A DNA stretch of 5,339 nt from Clostridiales bacterium (GTDB lineage Bacteria > Bacillota_E > Sulfobacillia > Sulfobacillales > JAIMBI01). The notes under the pieces are model-generated. The model saw nothing but the letters and a program-made list of their open reading frames with translations. It was not told the DNA's origin and ran no database searches. Below are positions 1-5,339 of the stretch, one piece after another; within the stretch, counting starts at the first letter, position 1, and the number at the start of each line of letters is the position of its first letter. The position numbers and the translations under genes were made by a program. The stretch covers positions 1 to 5,339 of the forward strand of contig DAHVOH010000141.1 of assembly GCA_027318915.1 (NCBI GenBank), given 5' to 3'.

Positions 1-1
1 C

Positions 2-685
2 GGGGGGCGGGTGGGCCTGCTGGAGGTCAACCCGGCCGCCGGTGAAGAGGCGGCGGCCGCGCTGGGCGCCGCGGCTTGGTTCGTGCCCACGGACGTCACC
101 GACGCGGCCAGCGTCAGCGCGGCGCTGGCCGCGGTGCGAGACCGGTTCGGGCCATTGGCGGGGGCGATCAACTGCGCCGGCGTCGCCATTGCCGAGCGCG
201 TGCTGGGCCGCGACGGGCCCCATGACTTGGATCGCTTCGAACGCGTGGTGCGCGTGAACCTGATAGGGACCTTCAATGTCTGTCGCCTCGCCGCCCGAGC
301 CATGACCGACAATGCGCCCGGTCCGGACGGTGAGCGCGGGGTGCTGGTCTTGACCGCGTCGGTGGCGGCTTTCGAAGGACAAATCGGGCAGGCGGCGTAC
401 GCCGCCTCCAAAGGCGGGGTGGCGGCTCTGACCCTGCCCCTGGCCCGCGAACTGGCCCGCTGGGGCGTGCGTTGCATGGCCATCGCGCCGGGCGTGTTTG
501 ACACCCCGATGATGGCCGGCCTGCCCGAGGCGGCGCGGGTGTCGCTGGGCCAGCAGGTGCCGTTTCCCGCGCGGCTCGGGCGGCCCGACGAGTATGCGGC
601 CCTGGTGCGTCACATCCTGGAGAATCGCATGCTGAACGGCGACGTCATCCGGTTGGACGGCGCCATTCGCATGGCGCCGCGTTAG
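2..685 (+). CDS. Short-chain dehydrogenase/reductase, 3-hydroxyacyl-CoA dehydrogenase type 2-like (5' end missing)
   Basis: NAD-dependent classical SDR, probably oxidising 3-hydroxyacyl-CoA to 3-ketoacyl-CoA in the cytoplasm (family inference). The reading frame is open from the left edge. A GTG at 11 could be taken as a start, but the codons before it (GGR, then VGLLEVN) continue the second Rossmann strand, so the gene begins upstream and about 30 residues including the TGxxxGxG dinucleotide motif are lost. Visible SDR landmarks are the NCAG motif (codons 170-181), the helix-4 Asn in RVNLIGTFN (257-259), the catalytic Ser in [11 protein letters not shown] (359-361), YAASK with catalytic Tyr (398-400) and Lys (410-412), and an APGVFDTPM motif after strand 6. 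The phrases [25 protein letters not shown] and the ending [12 protein letters not shown] are characteristic of the HSD17B10/type 2 hydroxyacyl-CoA dehydrogenase branch, which is usually about 255 aa. Visible length is 227 aa. It probably belongs to a preceding fatty-acid or amino-acid degradation unit; nothing links it to the ABC genes downstream. Confidence 0.95.
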   Translation, partial: GGRVGLLEVNPAAGEEAAAALGAAAWFVPTDVTDAASVSAALAAVRDRFGPLAGAINCAGVAIAERVLGRDGPHDLDRFERVVRVNLIGTFNVCRLAARAMTDNAPGPDGERGVLVLTASVAAFEGQIGQAAYAASKGGVAALTLPLARELARWGVRCMAIAPGVFDTPMMAGLPEAARVSLGQQVPFPARLGRPDEYAALVRHILENRMLNGDVIRLDGAIRMAPR

Positions 686-722
686 GTGCGGACGCCCGTC
701 GGCCCGAAGCGGCGCGAGAGTC

Positions 723-728
723 AGGAGG
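723..728 (+). promoter_or_regulatory. Strong Shine-Dalgarno site of ATPase A
   Basis: AGGAGG lies seven bases before ATG 736 and only four before GTG 733. The spacing favours the ATG as the real start. No promoter-like pair was seen in the 47-bp gap after the dehydrogenase stop, so co-transcription from upstream is possible. Confidence 0.75.
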
Positions 729-735
729 GGTCGTG

Positions 736-1596
736 ATGGTGTCGGTGGAGGGCCTGACGGTGTTCCATCCGGGGCAGCGGACGCCCGCTCTGGCCGATGT
801 CAGCGTGACGCATGAGCGGGGTGTGCTGACCGTGATGGGACCGTCGGGAAGCGGCAAGTCCACGCTGCTGCAGGCCCTGGCCGGGTGGGTCCGGCCCTGG
901 GCCGGATCGGTCCGGGTGCTGGGATGGGATCCCGTCACGGACGCGCTGGCGCTCCGCCGCGCGTTGGGTTATGTGCCGCAAGTCATAGGGCTGCCGGAGG
1001 ACCTGACGCTGGCCGAATATTTGGAGGAACTGGCCCGGCTGGACGGATGGGGTGCGAAAGCGCCGGCCCGGGCCCGGGCGGCCATGACGACCGTGCACCT
1101 GGCGGAGGTGGCCGACCGGCGGCTGAAGGCGTTTTCGGGGGGCATGAAGCGCCGCGCGCTGCTGGCCCAGGCGCTGCTGCGCGACCCCGAGGTGTTGGTG
1201 GTGGACAATCCGCTGGCCGGGCTGGACCCGCACGAGCAGATCCTGGTGCTGGACCTGCTGCGGGCGGTCGGCTCGGCGCATCCGGTGATTGTGGCGGTGC
1301 AGGGTGTGGGTGAGGCTCTGGCGCTGCCGGGCCGGATGCTGGTGCTGGAGGGGGGCCGCGTGGCCGGGTTGACCGACGCGGAGGCGCTGGCCCGTTTGGC
1401 GGAGGGCCGGGTGTGGGAGCTGCCCTGGAGCTTTCGCGGTCGCGTGCTGGGACTCACGGTGCCGACCGGAGATCCGGAACGCATCCTGGTCATAGCCGAT
1501 GCCCGGCCGCATGCGGTGGCCGCGCCCGTGATTCCCGATCCGGAGCACGGCTATCTGTATTTGGTCTGGCGGAGCCGTCAAGGGTGGACCGCATGA
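736..1596 (+). CDS. ABC-2 exporter ATP-binding subunit A with degenerate catalytic residues
   Basis: Cytoplasmic nucleotide-binding subunit of an ABC-2 (CcmA/drug-export-like) transporter, 286 aa. Motifs in order are the Walker A GPSGSGKST (35-43), Q-loop YVPQ (Gln82), signature FSGGMKRR (133-140), Walker B VLVVDNP (Asp157, Asn158), and D-loop AGLDP (161-165). The H-loop position reads VIVAVQG with Gln189. Two catalytic positions therefore deviate: the Walker B glutamate is Asn (codon AAT, 1207-1209) and the switch histidine is Gln (codon CAG, 1300-1302). Such a subunit should bind ATP but hydrolyse it poorly at its own Walker site. A C-terminal tail of about 65 residues begins at GRVWE (224-228) and ends near GYLYLVW, as in ABC-2 ATPases with a small C-terminal regulatory extension. 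The start was chosen on Shine-Dalgarno spacing; GTG 733 would add one residue. The stop overlaps the ATG of subunit B, implying translational coupling. The substrate is unknown. Confidence 0.96.
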   Translation: MVSVEGLTVFHPGQRTPALADVSVTHERGVLTVMGPSGSGKSTLLQALAGWVRPWAGSVRVLGWDPVTDALALRRALGYVPQVIGLPEDLTLAEYLEELARLDGWGAKAPARARAAMTTVHLAEVADRRLKAFSGGMKRRALLAQALLRDPEVLVVDNPLAGLDPHEQILVLDLLRAVGSAHPVIVAVQGVGEALALPGRMLVLEGGRVAGLTDAEALARLAEGRVWELPWSFRGRVLGLTVPTGDPERILVIADARPHAVAAPVIPDPEHGYLYLVWRSRQGWTA

Positions 1597-2480
1597 GCAC
1601 ACTGCCCCTCTTGGCCCGGGGCATCGTGCAGTATGGCCGGGGCCGGGAGGCGCCGGAGATTCTTCGCGGCGTCAACCTGGATGTGGCCGAGGGCCTCACC
1701 GCCTTGGTCGGCCCGAACGGCTCCGGCAAAACCACCCTGTTGCGCACACTGGCGGGGCTGTTGCCGCCGTGGGAAGGGCACGTCGAGGTGGGCGGCGTGG
1801 CGCTGCAGGACGATGCCGCCGCCGTCCGGCGCCGGGTCGGCTATTTGCCCCAGTTTCCCGGGGTGTTCCGCCGGCTCACCGTGCGCGAACATTTCGAGCG
1901 CCAGCGCCTGTGGGTGGACGGCGCGGGCGAGCGGTCGCCCGCGGCGGCCCTGGAACACTTCGGCCTCTCCGCATGGCAGGATGCGCCGGCCGCCGCGCTC
2001 ACCCCGTCCCGCCGGCGCTGGCTGGCTCTGGCGCTCATGTGGGCACGCCACGCCCAGGTCCTGCTGCTGGATGAGCCGACCGCGGGGTTGGACCTGGAGG
2101 ACCGGTTGGTGTTCTGGGAGCGCATGCTGGACCTGCTGCACGACGCGCGATCCATCCGGGCCATCGTGGTCACCACGCACCTGTTGGATGAGGTGGAGCG
2201 GTATTGCCGGCATGTGGTCATGCTGGCCGGGGGGCGCGCCGTCTTTCAGGGCACGGTGGCGAAGCTGCGCGAGCGGGGACGCGACCGGGCGTTTTTCGGC
2301 CAACCCTCCGGCTGGCCCCCGGACGCGGTGGAGGTGGGCGTGGATTTGCACAGCGGGCATCGCCTCGGTCTGGCCCTGGCCGGCCCGCCGCCGCCCGAGC
2401 TTCCGCTTCGGGTGCCGCAGTTGGTGGACGGCTATCTGCTCCTGGAGCGGGAATGGACCCGCGTCGGAGCGTCGTCGTGA
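1593..2480 (+). CDS. ABC-2 exporter ATP-binding subunit B with degenerate signature motif
   Basis: Second cytoplasmic ABC ATPase of the cluster, 295 aa, probably pairing with subunit A. The Walker A is GPNGSGKTT (40-48), the Q-loop YLPQ (Gln87), Walker B VLLLDEP (Asp160, Glu161), D-loop TAGLD (163-167), and H-loop TTHLLDE (His196). All are canonical, so this subunit carries the competent catalytic residues. The signature, however, reads LTPSRRRW (136-143) where LSGGxxxR is expected, so it lacks the Ser-Gly-Gly that contacts the gamma-phosphate of ATP bound to the partner. The tail from about residue 235 ends in VDGYLLLERE, parallel to the tail of subunit A. ATG 1593 overlaps the preceding stop (ATGA) with AGGGTGG just upstream. 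The frame is open back to 1413, but that extension would lie inside subunit A and has no ABC-like sequence, so it was rejected. The stop overlaps the probable start of the permease. Confidence 0.96.
   Translation: MSTLPLLARGIVQYGRGREAPEILRGVNLDVAEGLTALVGPNGSGKTTLLRTLAGLLPPWEGHVEVGGVALQDDAAAVRRRVGYLPQFPGVFRRLTVREHFERQRLWVDGAGERSPAAALEHFGLSAWQDAPAAALTPSRRRWLALALMWARHAQVLLLDEPTAGLDLEDRLVFWERMLDLLHDARSIRAIVVTTHLLDEVERYCRHVVMLAGGRAVFQGTVAKLRERGRDRAFFGQPSGWPPDAVEVGVDLHSGHRLGLALAGPPPPELPLRVPQLVDGYLLLEREWTRVGASS
2466..2469 (+). promoter_or_regulatory. Shine-Dalgarno site bearing on the permease start
   Basis: GGAG lies seven bases before GTG 2477, which overlaps the stop of ATPase B as GTGA. A second GGAG at 2443-2446 lies six bases before the in-frame ATG 2453. 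Both starts are usable. The GTG was preferred because it repeats the 4-bp overlap seen between the two ATPase genes. Confidence 0.45.
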
Positions 2481-4663
2481 AAGCCGTGCGCCGCGAGGAA
2501 GAGCCGGGGCGCGCCCGCGGCGCGTCCGGCTGGCTCGCGGTCGCGGTGTTGGCGTTCGACACCTGGCGACTGGCGTGGCGGGAAGTCATGACCCGCGTGG
2601 AACTCCTCATGCTGCTCATCCTGGCCGCGGTGAGCGGGGTGGCGGCCATTGGCTCCCCGGACGCCGCCAACGGCACCGTGCAGGTGCTGGCCGTGTGTTT
2701 GGACGTGGTGCCGTTTGCGCTGGTACTGGTGGCCGGGCAGATCTGGCGCCGGAGCGACGATGAGGCGGCGCTGTTCGCACGCCCGCTGACCGCCGTGGCC
2801 TACGTGGCCGGGCGAGGGGCGGGCCTGTTCGCCGTGGGGGCGGCCCAGCTGGTGGCCGTCAACGTGGTGGCCGGAGCGGTTTTGGTGGCCGTGGCCCATC
2901 TGGGTCTCGGGAGCTTCGTCTGGGACGCCTGGTGGTCGCTGCTGGTCGTGACGCCCAGCCTGGTCCTGATGTGCGGCGTGCTGCTGCTGGCGGTCACCGT
3001 GAGCGGCGGCGGTTCCCGCTACTACACGCCCGCGATTTTGGGCGCGTTGCTGGTCGCGTTCGGCGAATACAAACTGTCGGCGCTGGCCGCCGCCACCAGC
3101 CCCCACCTGGCGCTGTGGAGTCCTTTTCCGGCCTTGCTCACGCTGGGTTTGGCCATGCCGCCGGCGATGGAGACACCGACGGCCGCGTGGCTCGTGGGCA
3201 ACCGGCTGTTTTATGCGGCCCTGGGCATCGGCTTGGCCCTGGGCGCCGTCTGGGTGCGGGGCCGCGGCACCCGCACGCCCGGTCCGCGCCCGGAGGTGTT
3301 GAAGGTCGCGCTGGCGATCGTGGCCCTCGGCGTGTTGGCCGGCGGCATCGGTGTGGAGGTGGCGGCGGCGGCGCTGTCGCCCGCGCTGCTGCCGCCCGCT
3401 GTGGTGAGGGAGGCGGCGGGCGCGACCGCCGCCCTGGCGCCGGGCCGTCTCTCCATCCACCTCACCGCCCGTCCGGAGCAGGGGACGGTGCTGGGGATCG
3501 CCACCTGGACCGGGGCGGTGGACAAGCCGTCGGCCGTCGTCTACGTCTGGCTCAACGCCGGCCTCACCATCACCCAAGCCGTGGATGGGCAGGCGCCTCT
3601 GGATGTGGTCCGGGTGGACGGACAGGCCGTGGAGCCGGGCACCGCCGCGAGCCTCTGGCTCCTGGCCGGCCGACTGGCCTCCGGACAGCCGCTCCGCATC
3701 ACTTACAGCGGCCGGCTGCTGCCGGCGGCGACGCTGCTGCCCACGCCGCCCTTTCAGCCGGGTGTGGCGTACGAAGGCGGGTACCTCGCCCCGGGTCAGC
3801 TCCTGCTGGACGGCAACGGGTCCTGGTATCCCCGGATTCTGGCCCCCGGGGCCGGTGGCGCGCCGCTGGCGTCGGCACGGCAGCTGGTGCTGGCGGTGGG
3901 CGCGGGCGCCGGCGCGCGGGCGTTTACGACGCTGACGCGGGGCTCGGCGCCGGGCACCTACCTGTCTCCGGCCGCCGGACCTTGGCCGCGCGTCCTCTGG
4001 CTGTCCGGGCCCTATCACCTAGTGGAGTGGCCGCACGCCCAGCTGGCGGCAGGACCGGGCCCGGCGGCCGTCGCCGCGGTGGGGCTGGCGCCCTACGTGA
4101 GTTCATGGGGCACCCTCTGGCCTTGGCTTCCCGGCGCCGGACCCACGCTGGAGGCGGTGGTCTCGCCCGTGGCGACCCATCCGCTGCTCAGCGGATCGTT
4201 GCTGGCGCTGCCGGGCAATCAACCCTACTGCACGCCGCCCGATCCGGTGACGGCCGCCTGCGGCGGCATTGTGGCCGCGCCGCTGGCCGCGCGGCTGTTC
4301 TTGAGCCAGCTGGGCTGGGCAAATGCCCTGGGTCTGTCCGGGGGCAATCTCCCCCGATTGGCGGCCGAGACGCCGACCAACGATGCGCGCGCCGCTCTCG
4401 TGCCGGTGTTGGCGGTGGTCTCCAGCTGGCGCGGGCTGACGGGACCCGCCGCGACGGAGGTGGCGGCGGCCTGGACGCACGGCCAGGCTCTGCCGGCGGT
4501 GGGCACCCTGAGCGCCGCGCAGCGGCAGGAGGCGGCGCAGCTGGCCGCCAGCGCCGCGTATTCCAGTCCGAGCGCTTTCCGTGCCTTTGCGGCCCGTCTG
4601 GCCGCGGTGCCGCCGGCGACGGCGCTCACCTGGACCATGGTGGAAGCCCTGGAGAAATCCTGA
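2477..4663 (+). CDS. ABC-2 type permease fused to an extracytoplasmic M1-aminopeptidase-like domain lacking the zinc motif
   Basis: Integral membrane subunit of the exporter, 728 aa from GTG 2477 (736 aa from ATG 2453). Residues 1-40 are polar and cytoplasmic. Hydrophobic spans are visible at about 41-59, 70-90, 107-141 (long), 154-175, 183-205, 236-258 and 275-300. The charged stretch after span 2 followed by ARPLTAVAYVAGR resembles ABC-2 permeases, where a 'P-x-x-R-x-x-Y-x-x-GR' pattern precedes span 3. From about 305 to the end the protein is soluble with no further span, so probably extracytoplasmic. This part has a beta-rich stretch with VVYVWLNAGLTI, LRITYSGRLLP and GSWYPRI (WYPR at 450-453), reminiscent of the N-terminal domain of M1-type peptidases found fused to ABC-2 permeases. 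No HExxH occurs anywhere; the best-matching position reads VAAPLAARLF (599-608). The ectodomain has only two cysteines (585 and 595). The M1 assignment is from remembered family patterns, not a search; the permease part is secure. Confidence 0.88.
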   Translation: MKAVRREEEPGRARGASGWLAVAVLAFDTWRLAWREVMTRVELLMLLILAAVSGVAAIGSPDAANGTVQVLAVCLDVVPFALVLVAGQIWRRSDDEAALFARPLTAVAYVAGRGAGLFAVGAAQLVAVNVVAGAVLVAVAHLGLGSFVWDAWWSLLVVTPSLVLMCGVLLLAVTVSGGGSRYYTPAILGALLVAFGEYKLSALAAATSPHLALWSPFPALLTLGLAMPPAMETPTAAWLVGNRLFYAALGIGLALGAVWVRGRGTRTPGPRPEVLKVALAIVALGVLAGGIGVEVAAAALSPALLPPAVVREAAGATAALAPGRLSIHLTARPEQGTVLGIATWTGAVDKPSAVVYVWLNAGLTITQAVDGQAPLDVVRVDGQAVEPGTAASLWLLAGRLASGQPLRITYSGRLLPAATLLPTPPFQPGVAYEGGYLAPGQLLLDGNGSWYPRILAPGAGGAPLASARQLVLAVGAGAGARAFTTLTRGSAPGTYLSPAAGPWPRVLWLSGPYHLVEWPHAQLAAGPGPAAVAAVGLAPYVSSWGTLWPWLPGAGPTLEAVVSPVATHPLLSGSLLALPGNQPYCTPPDPVTAACGGIVAAPLAARLFLSQLGWANALGLSGGNLPRLAAETPTNDARAALVPVLAVVSSWRGLTGPAATEVAAAWTHGQALPAVGTLSAAQRQEAAQLAASAAYSSPSAFRAFAARLAAVPPATALTWTMVEALEKS

Positions 4664-4707
4664 CCGGGGGCACCGCCGCCGGGGCGCCGGGTGAGCGGGC
4701 GTGCGAC

Positions 4708-4737
4708 TGGACGCCGGGCGAACGCCTGTCTCATAAT
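4708..4737 (+). promoter_or_regulatory. Candidate sigma-70-like promoter for the second permease
   Basis: A -10-like CATAAT (4732-4737, 5/6 to TATAAT) is preceded at 18 bp by TGGACG (4708-4713, 4/6 to TTGACA). It would start transcription near 4744, about 230 bases before ATG 4977. The -35 overlaps the left arm of the inverted repeat and the -10 lies in its spacer, so a protein bound to the repeat could block it. The match is modest and untested. Confidence 0.3.
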
Positions 4738-4759
4738 GAAGGCCGGAGCGCCCGGCGTC
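4710..4759. repeat. Perfect 11-bp inverted repeat with 28-bp spacer
   Basis: GACGCCGGGCG at 4710-4720 is the exact reverse complement of CGCCCGGCGTC at 4749-4759. The spacer 4721-4748 contains the A/T-rich CTCATAATGAA. The right arm is followed by GGGGGCGCTGAC with no T-run, so a simple intrinsic terminator is unlikely. It could be an operator, an RNA hairpin in read-through transcript, or a chance GC dyad. The dyad itself is seen directly; any function is inference. Confidence 0.65.
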
Positions 4760-4812
4760 GGGGGCGCTGACGAACGGGCCCATGCAGCCAGAGCGATCGC
4801 GGGGGTGACGGC

Positions 4813-4980
4813 ATGGTCGACGGGGAGCGGGCAGCGGCCCTGGCTGCGCCAGGGCTTCGACGCACGCCGGGGGCCAGTCGGCGGACGACGATGGCGCCGG
4901 TGCCGCCGGCGGGCGGCTGGGTTCGACGGGCCAAAGCTCCGCGGGCCGTTCGCGGCCTCCCCGGGGCGGGAGCGGCATGA
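4813..4980 (+). CDS. Doubtful 55-aa Arg/Ala/Pro-rich small ORF upstream of the second permease
   Basis: ATG 4813 follows GGTGA (4804-4808, an anti-16S match, four bases away), and the frame ends in TGA at 4978-4980, overlapping the permease ATG 4977 as ATGA. This is the same junction type as between the two ATPases. The predicted peptide begins MVDGERAAALAAPGLRRTPG and has no hydrophobic span or recognisable domain; it is dominated by Ala, Arg, Gly and Pro, as chance frames in GC-rich DNA are. It could be a leader peptide that couples translation to the permease, or simply noise. I do not recognise it. Confidence 0.22.
   Translation: MVDGERAAALAAPGLRRTPGASRRTTMAPVPPAGGWVRRAKAPRAVRGLPGAGAA
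4968..4972 (+). promoter_or_regulatory. Shine-Dalgarno site of the second permease
   Basis: GGGAG lies four bases before ATG 4977, a rather short spacing. No other ATG, GTG or TTG occurs in this frame between the in-frame TGA at 4806 and 4977, so the start is well determined despite the spacing. Confidence 0.55.
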
Positions 4981-5339
4981 CGCGCGAGCGGGAGCATCCG
5001 GGCTCGGCGCGCCGGCGCTTTTGGATCGAGGCCCGGCTGGCCCTCTCGCCGCCCGTCTGGCTCATTCCGCTGGCGTTGGTGGTCATGGCCGCCATGCACA
5101 CCGGACTCGGCGGCGGACCCGCGGTGTGGGCCCGCCATTGGGCGGAGAACTGCGAGGCGTTCTTTCCCATTGCATTCGGCCTGGCCTCGGCGCCGCTGCT
5201 GCTGGTGGAGCAGGAGGAGGGGCAGCTGGAAGTCACCGGGGCCTATCCCATGGCCCGGGTGGCGCGCACGCGCCTGCTGGCGGTCGTGGGAAGCGGATGG
5301 GGCGTCGTGTTGGCGGGTCTCGTCCTGCTGCGGCTCGTG
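4977..5339 (+). CDS. Second ABC-2 type permease, 3' end beyond the window
   Basis: An open frame from ATG 4977 runs to the window edge without a stop (121 residues visible). It begins with a basic, amphipathic cytoplasmic stretch (MTREREHPGSARRRFWIEAR). A first membrane span follows at about 27-44 (VWLIPLALVVMAAM), then a loop with WAENCE, a second span at about 61-77 (FFPIAFGLASAPLLLV), an acidic segment EQEEGQLEVT with YPMARVARTR (90-99), and a third span from about 100. This order matches the N-terminus of the large permease upstream (polar leader, span, loop, span, charged turn, a Pro-x-x-Arg-type stretch, span), which suggests that the two are paired membrane subunits. No function beyond ABC-2 membrane subunit can be assigned. 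Whether it too carries a large C-terminal ectodomain cannot be seen. Being separated from the ATPases by the 313-bp gap, it may be transcribed from its own promoter or by read-through. Confidence 0.85.
   Translation, partial: MTREREHPGSARRRFWIEARLALSPPVWLIPLALVVMAAMHTGLGGGPAVWARHWAENCEAFFPIAFGLASAPLLLVEQEEGQLEVTGAYPMARVARTRLLAVVGSGWGVVLAGLVLLRLV

Larger units (their letters stand above)
4664..4976. other. 313-bp gap between the two permease genes
   Basis: No convincing protein gene lies here. It holds an 11-bp inverted repeat, an A/T-rich CATAAT element that stands out in GC-rich surroundings, and a doubtful 55-codon frame. No T-run follows any GC-rich dyad, so an intrinsic terminator after the large permease is not supported. 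No tRNA-like cloverleaf or riboswitch was recognised. The gap contrasts with the overlapping junctions upstream and is the only place where the cluster could be separately regulated. Confidence 0.6.

Noticed and set aside
11..13. GTG as the true start of the dehydrogenase
   Set aside because: The frame is open to the window edge and the residues before it continue the Rossmann fold; starting here would omit the cofactor-binding motif.
1061..1082. Tandem GGCCCG-type repeat in ATPase A
   Set aside because: It encodes an Ala/Arg helix using preferred GC-rich codons; this is low complexity, not a functional repeat.
1413..1592. Upstream extension of ATPase B
   Set aside because: It lies entirely inside ATPase A and has no ABC-like sequence. 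ATG 1593 gives a normal ABC N-terminus and an ATGA overlap.
1633..2763. Long open frame (376 codons) overlapping ATPase B and the permease start
   Set aside because: It is a shifted frame of subunit B; the translation is Trp/Arg/Pro-rich with no motif, typical of GC-rich alternative frames.
2432..4018. 528-codon open frame on the minus strand
   Set aside because: It is antisense to the permease, with His/Gln/Arg-rich low-complexity translation and no domain; expected in such GC-rich DNA.
4664..4700. Intrinsic terminator after the large permease
   Set aside because: Short GC dyads are present but there is no following T-run and no long stem.
2932..4770. 612-codon open frame within the permease
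   Set aside because: The translation is Gly/Arg/Ala-rich low complexity. The overlapping frame has clear membrane spans and a coherent ectodomain.
4793..4800. GCGATCGC octamer (HIP1-like, cyanobacterial)
   Set aside because: Only one copy was noticed; a single GC-rich palindrome is expected by chance and does not indicate a cyanobacterium.
4103..5236. 377-codon minus-strand open frame crossing the 313-bp gap
   Set aside because: The composition is chance-like, it runs antisense to two well-supported permease genes, and no domain is visible.
1..5339. CRISPR array, insertion sequence, tRNA or rRNA
   Set aside because: No spaced direct repeats, transposase motifs, terminal repeats or structured RNA signatures were seen.

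Overview
The window is a very GC-rich bacterial segment (roughly 70% by eye). All genes lie on the + strand, are packed closely, and have recognisable Shine-Dalgarno sequences. Every reading frame stays open for long stretches, which is a GC effect, so many overlapping open frames are artefacts. Taxonomy cannot be fixed from this sequence. The GC content, strong SD sites and ABC-2 exporter type would fit a high-GC Gram-positive or thermophilic lineage (low confidence).

Layout. Positions 2-685 hold the 3' three quarters of a short-chain dehydrogenase/reductase that closely resembles 3-hydroxyacyl-CoA dehydrogenase type 2 (HSD17B10-like). After a 47-bp gap comes a tightly coupled ABC-2 type exporter cluster: ATPase A (736-1596), ATPase B (1593-2480, ATGA overlap), and a large permease (2477-4663, probable GTGA overlap). 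That permease has about seven membrane spans, then a 400-residue extracytoplasmic domain that looks like a degenerate M1-aminopeptidase fold. A 313-bp gap follows (4664-4976), with a possible promoter inside an 11-bp inverted repeat and a doubtful 55-codon frame. The window ends inside a second ABC-2 permease (4977 to the edge).

How they work together. Two different ATPases and two different membrane subunits suggest a heteromeric exporter. The ATPases deviate from consensus in a complementary way. A has lost the catalytic Walker B glutamate (Asn) and the H-loop histidine (Gln) but keeps a normal signature. B keeps both catalytic residues but has lost its signature (LTPS instead of LSGG). In a head-to-tail A/B dimer all three losses fall in one composite ATP site and the other site is fully consensus, the logic known from TAP1/TAP2-type asymmetric transporters. 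The large permease also appears to carry a peptidase-like domain whose zinc motif is absent. An asymmetric ATPase pair driving a permease with a pseudo-peptidase ectodomain is the most notable content here. The substrate cannot be read from the sequence.
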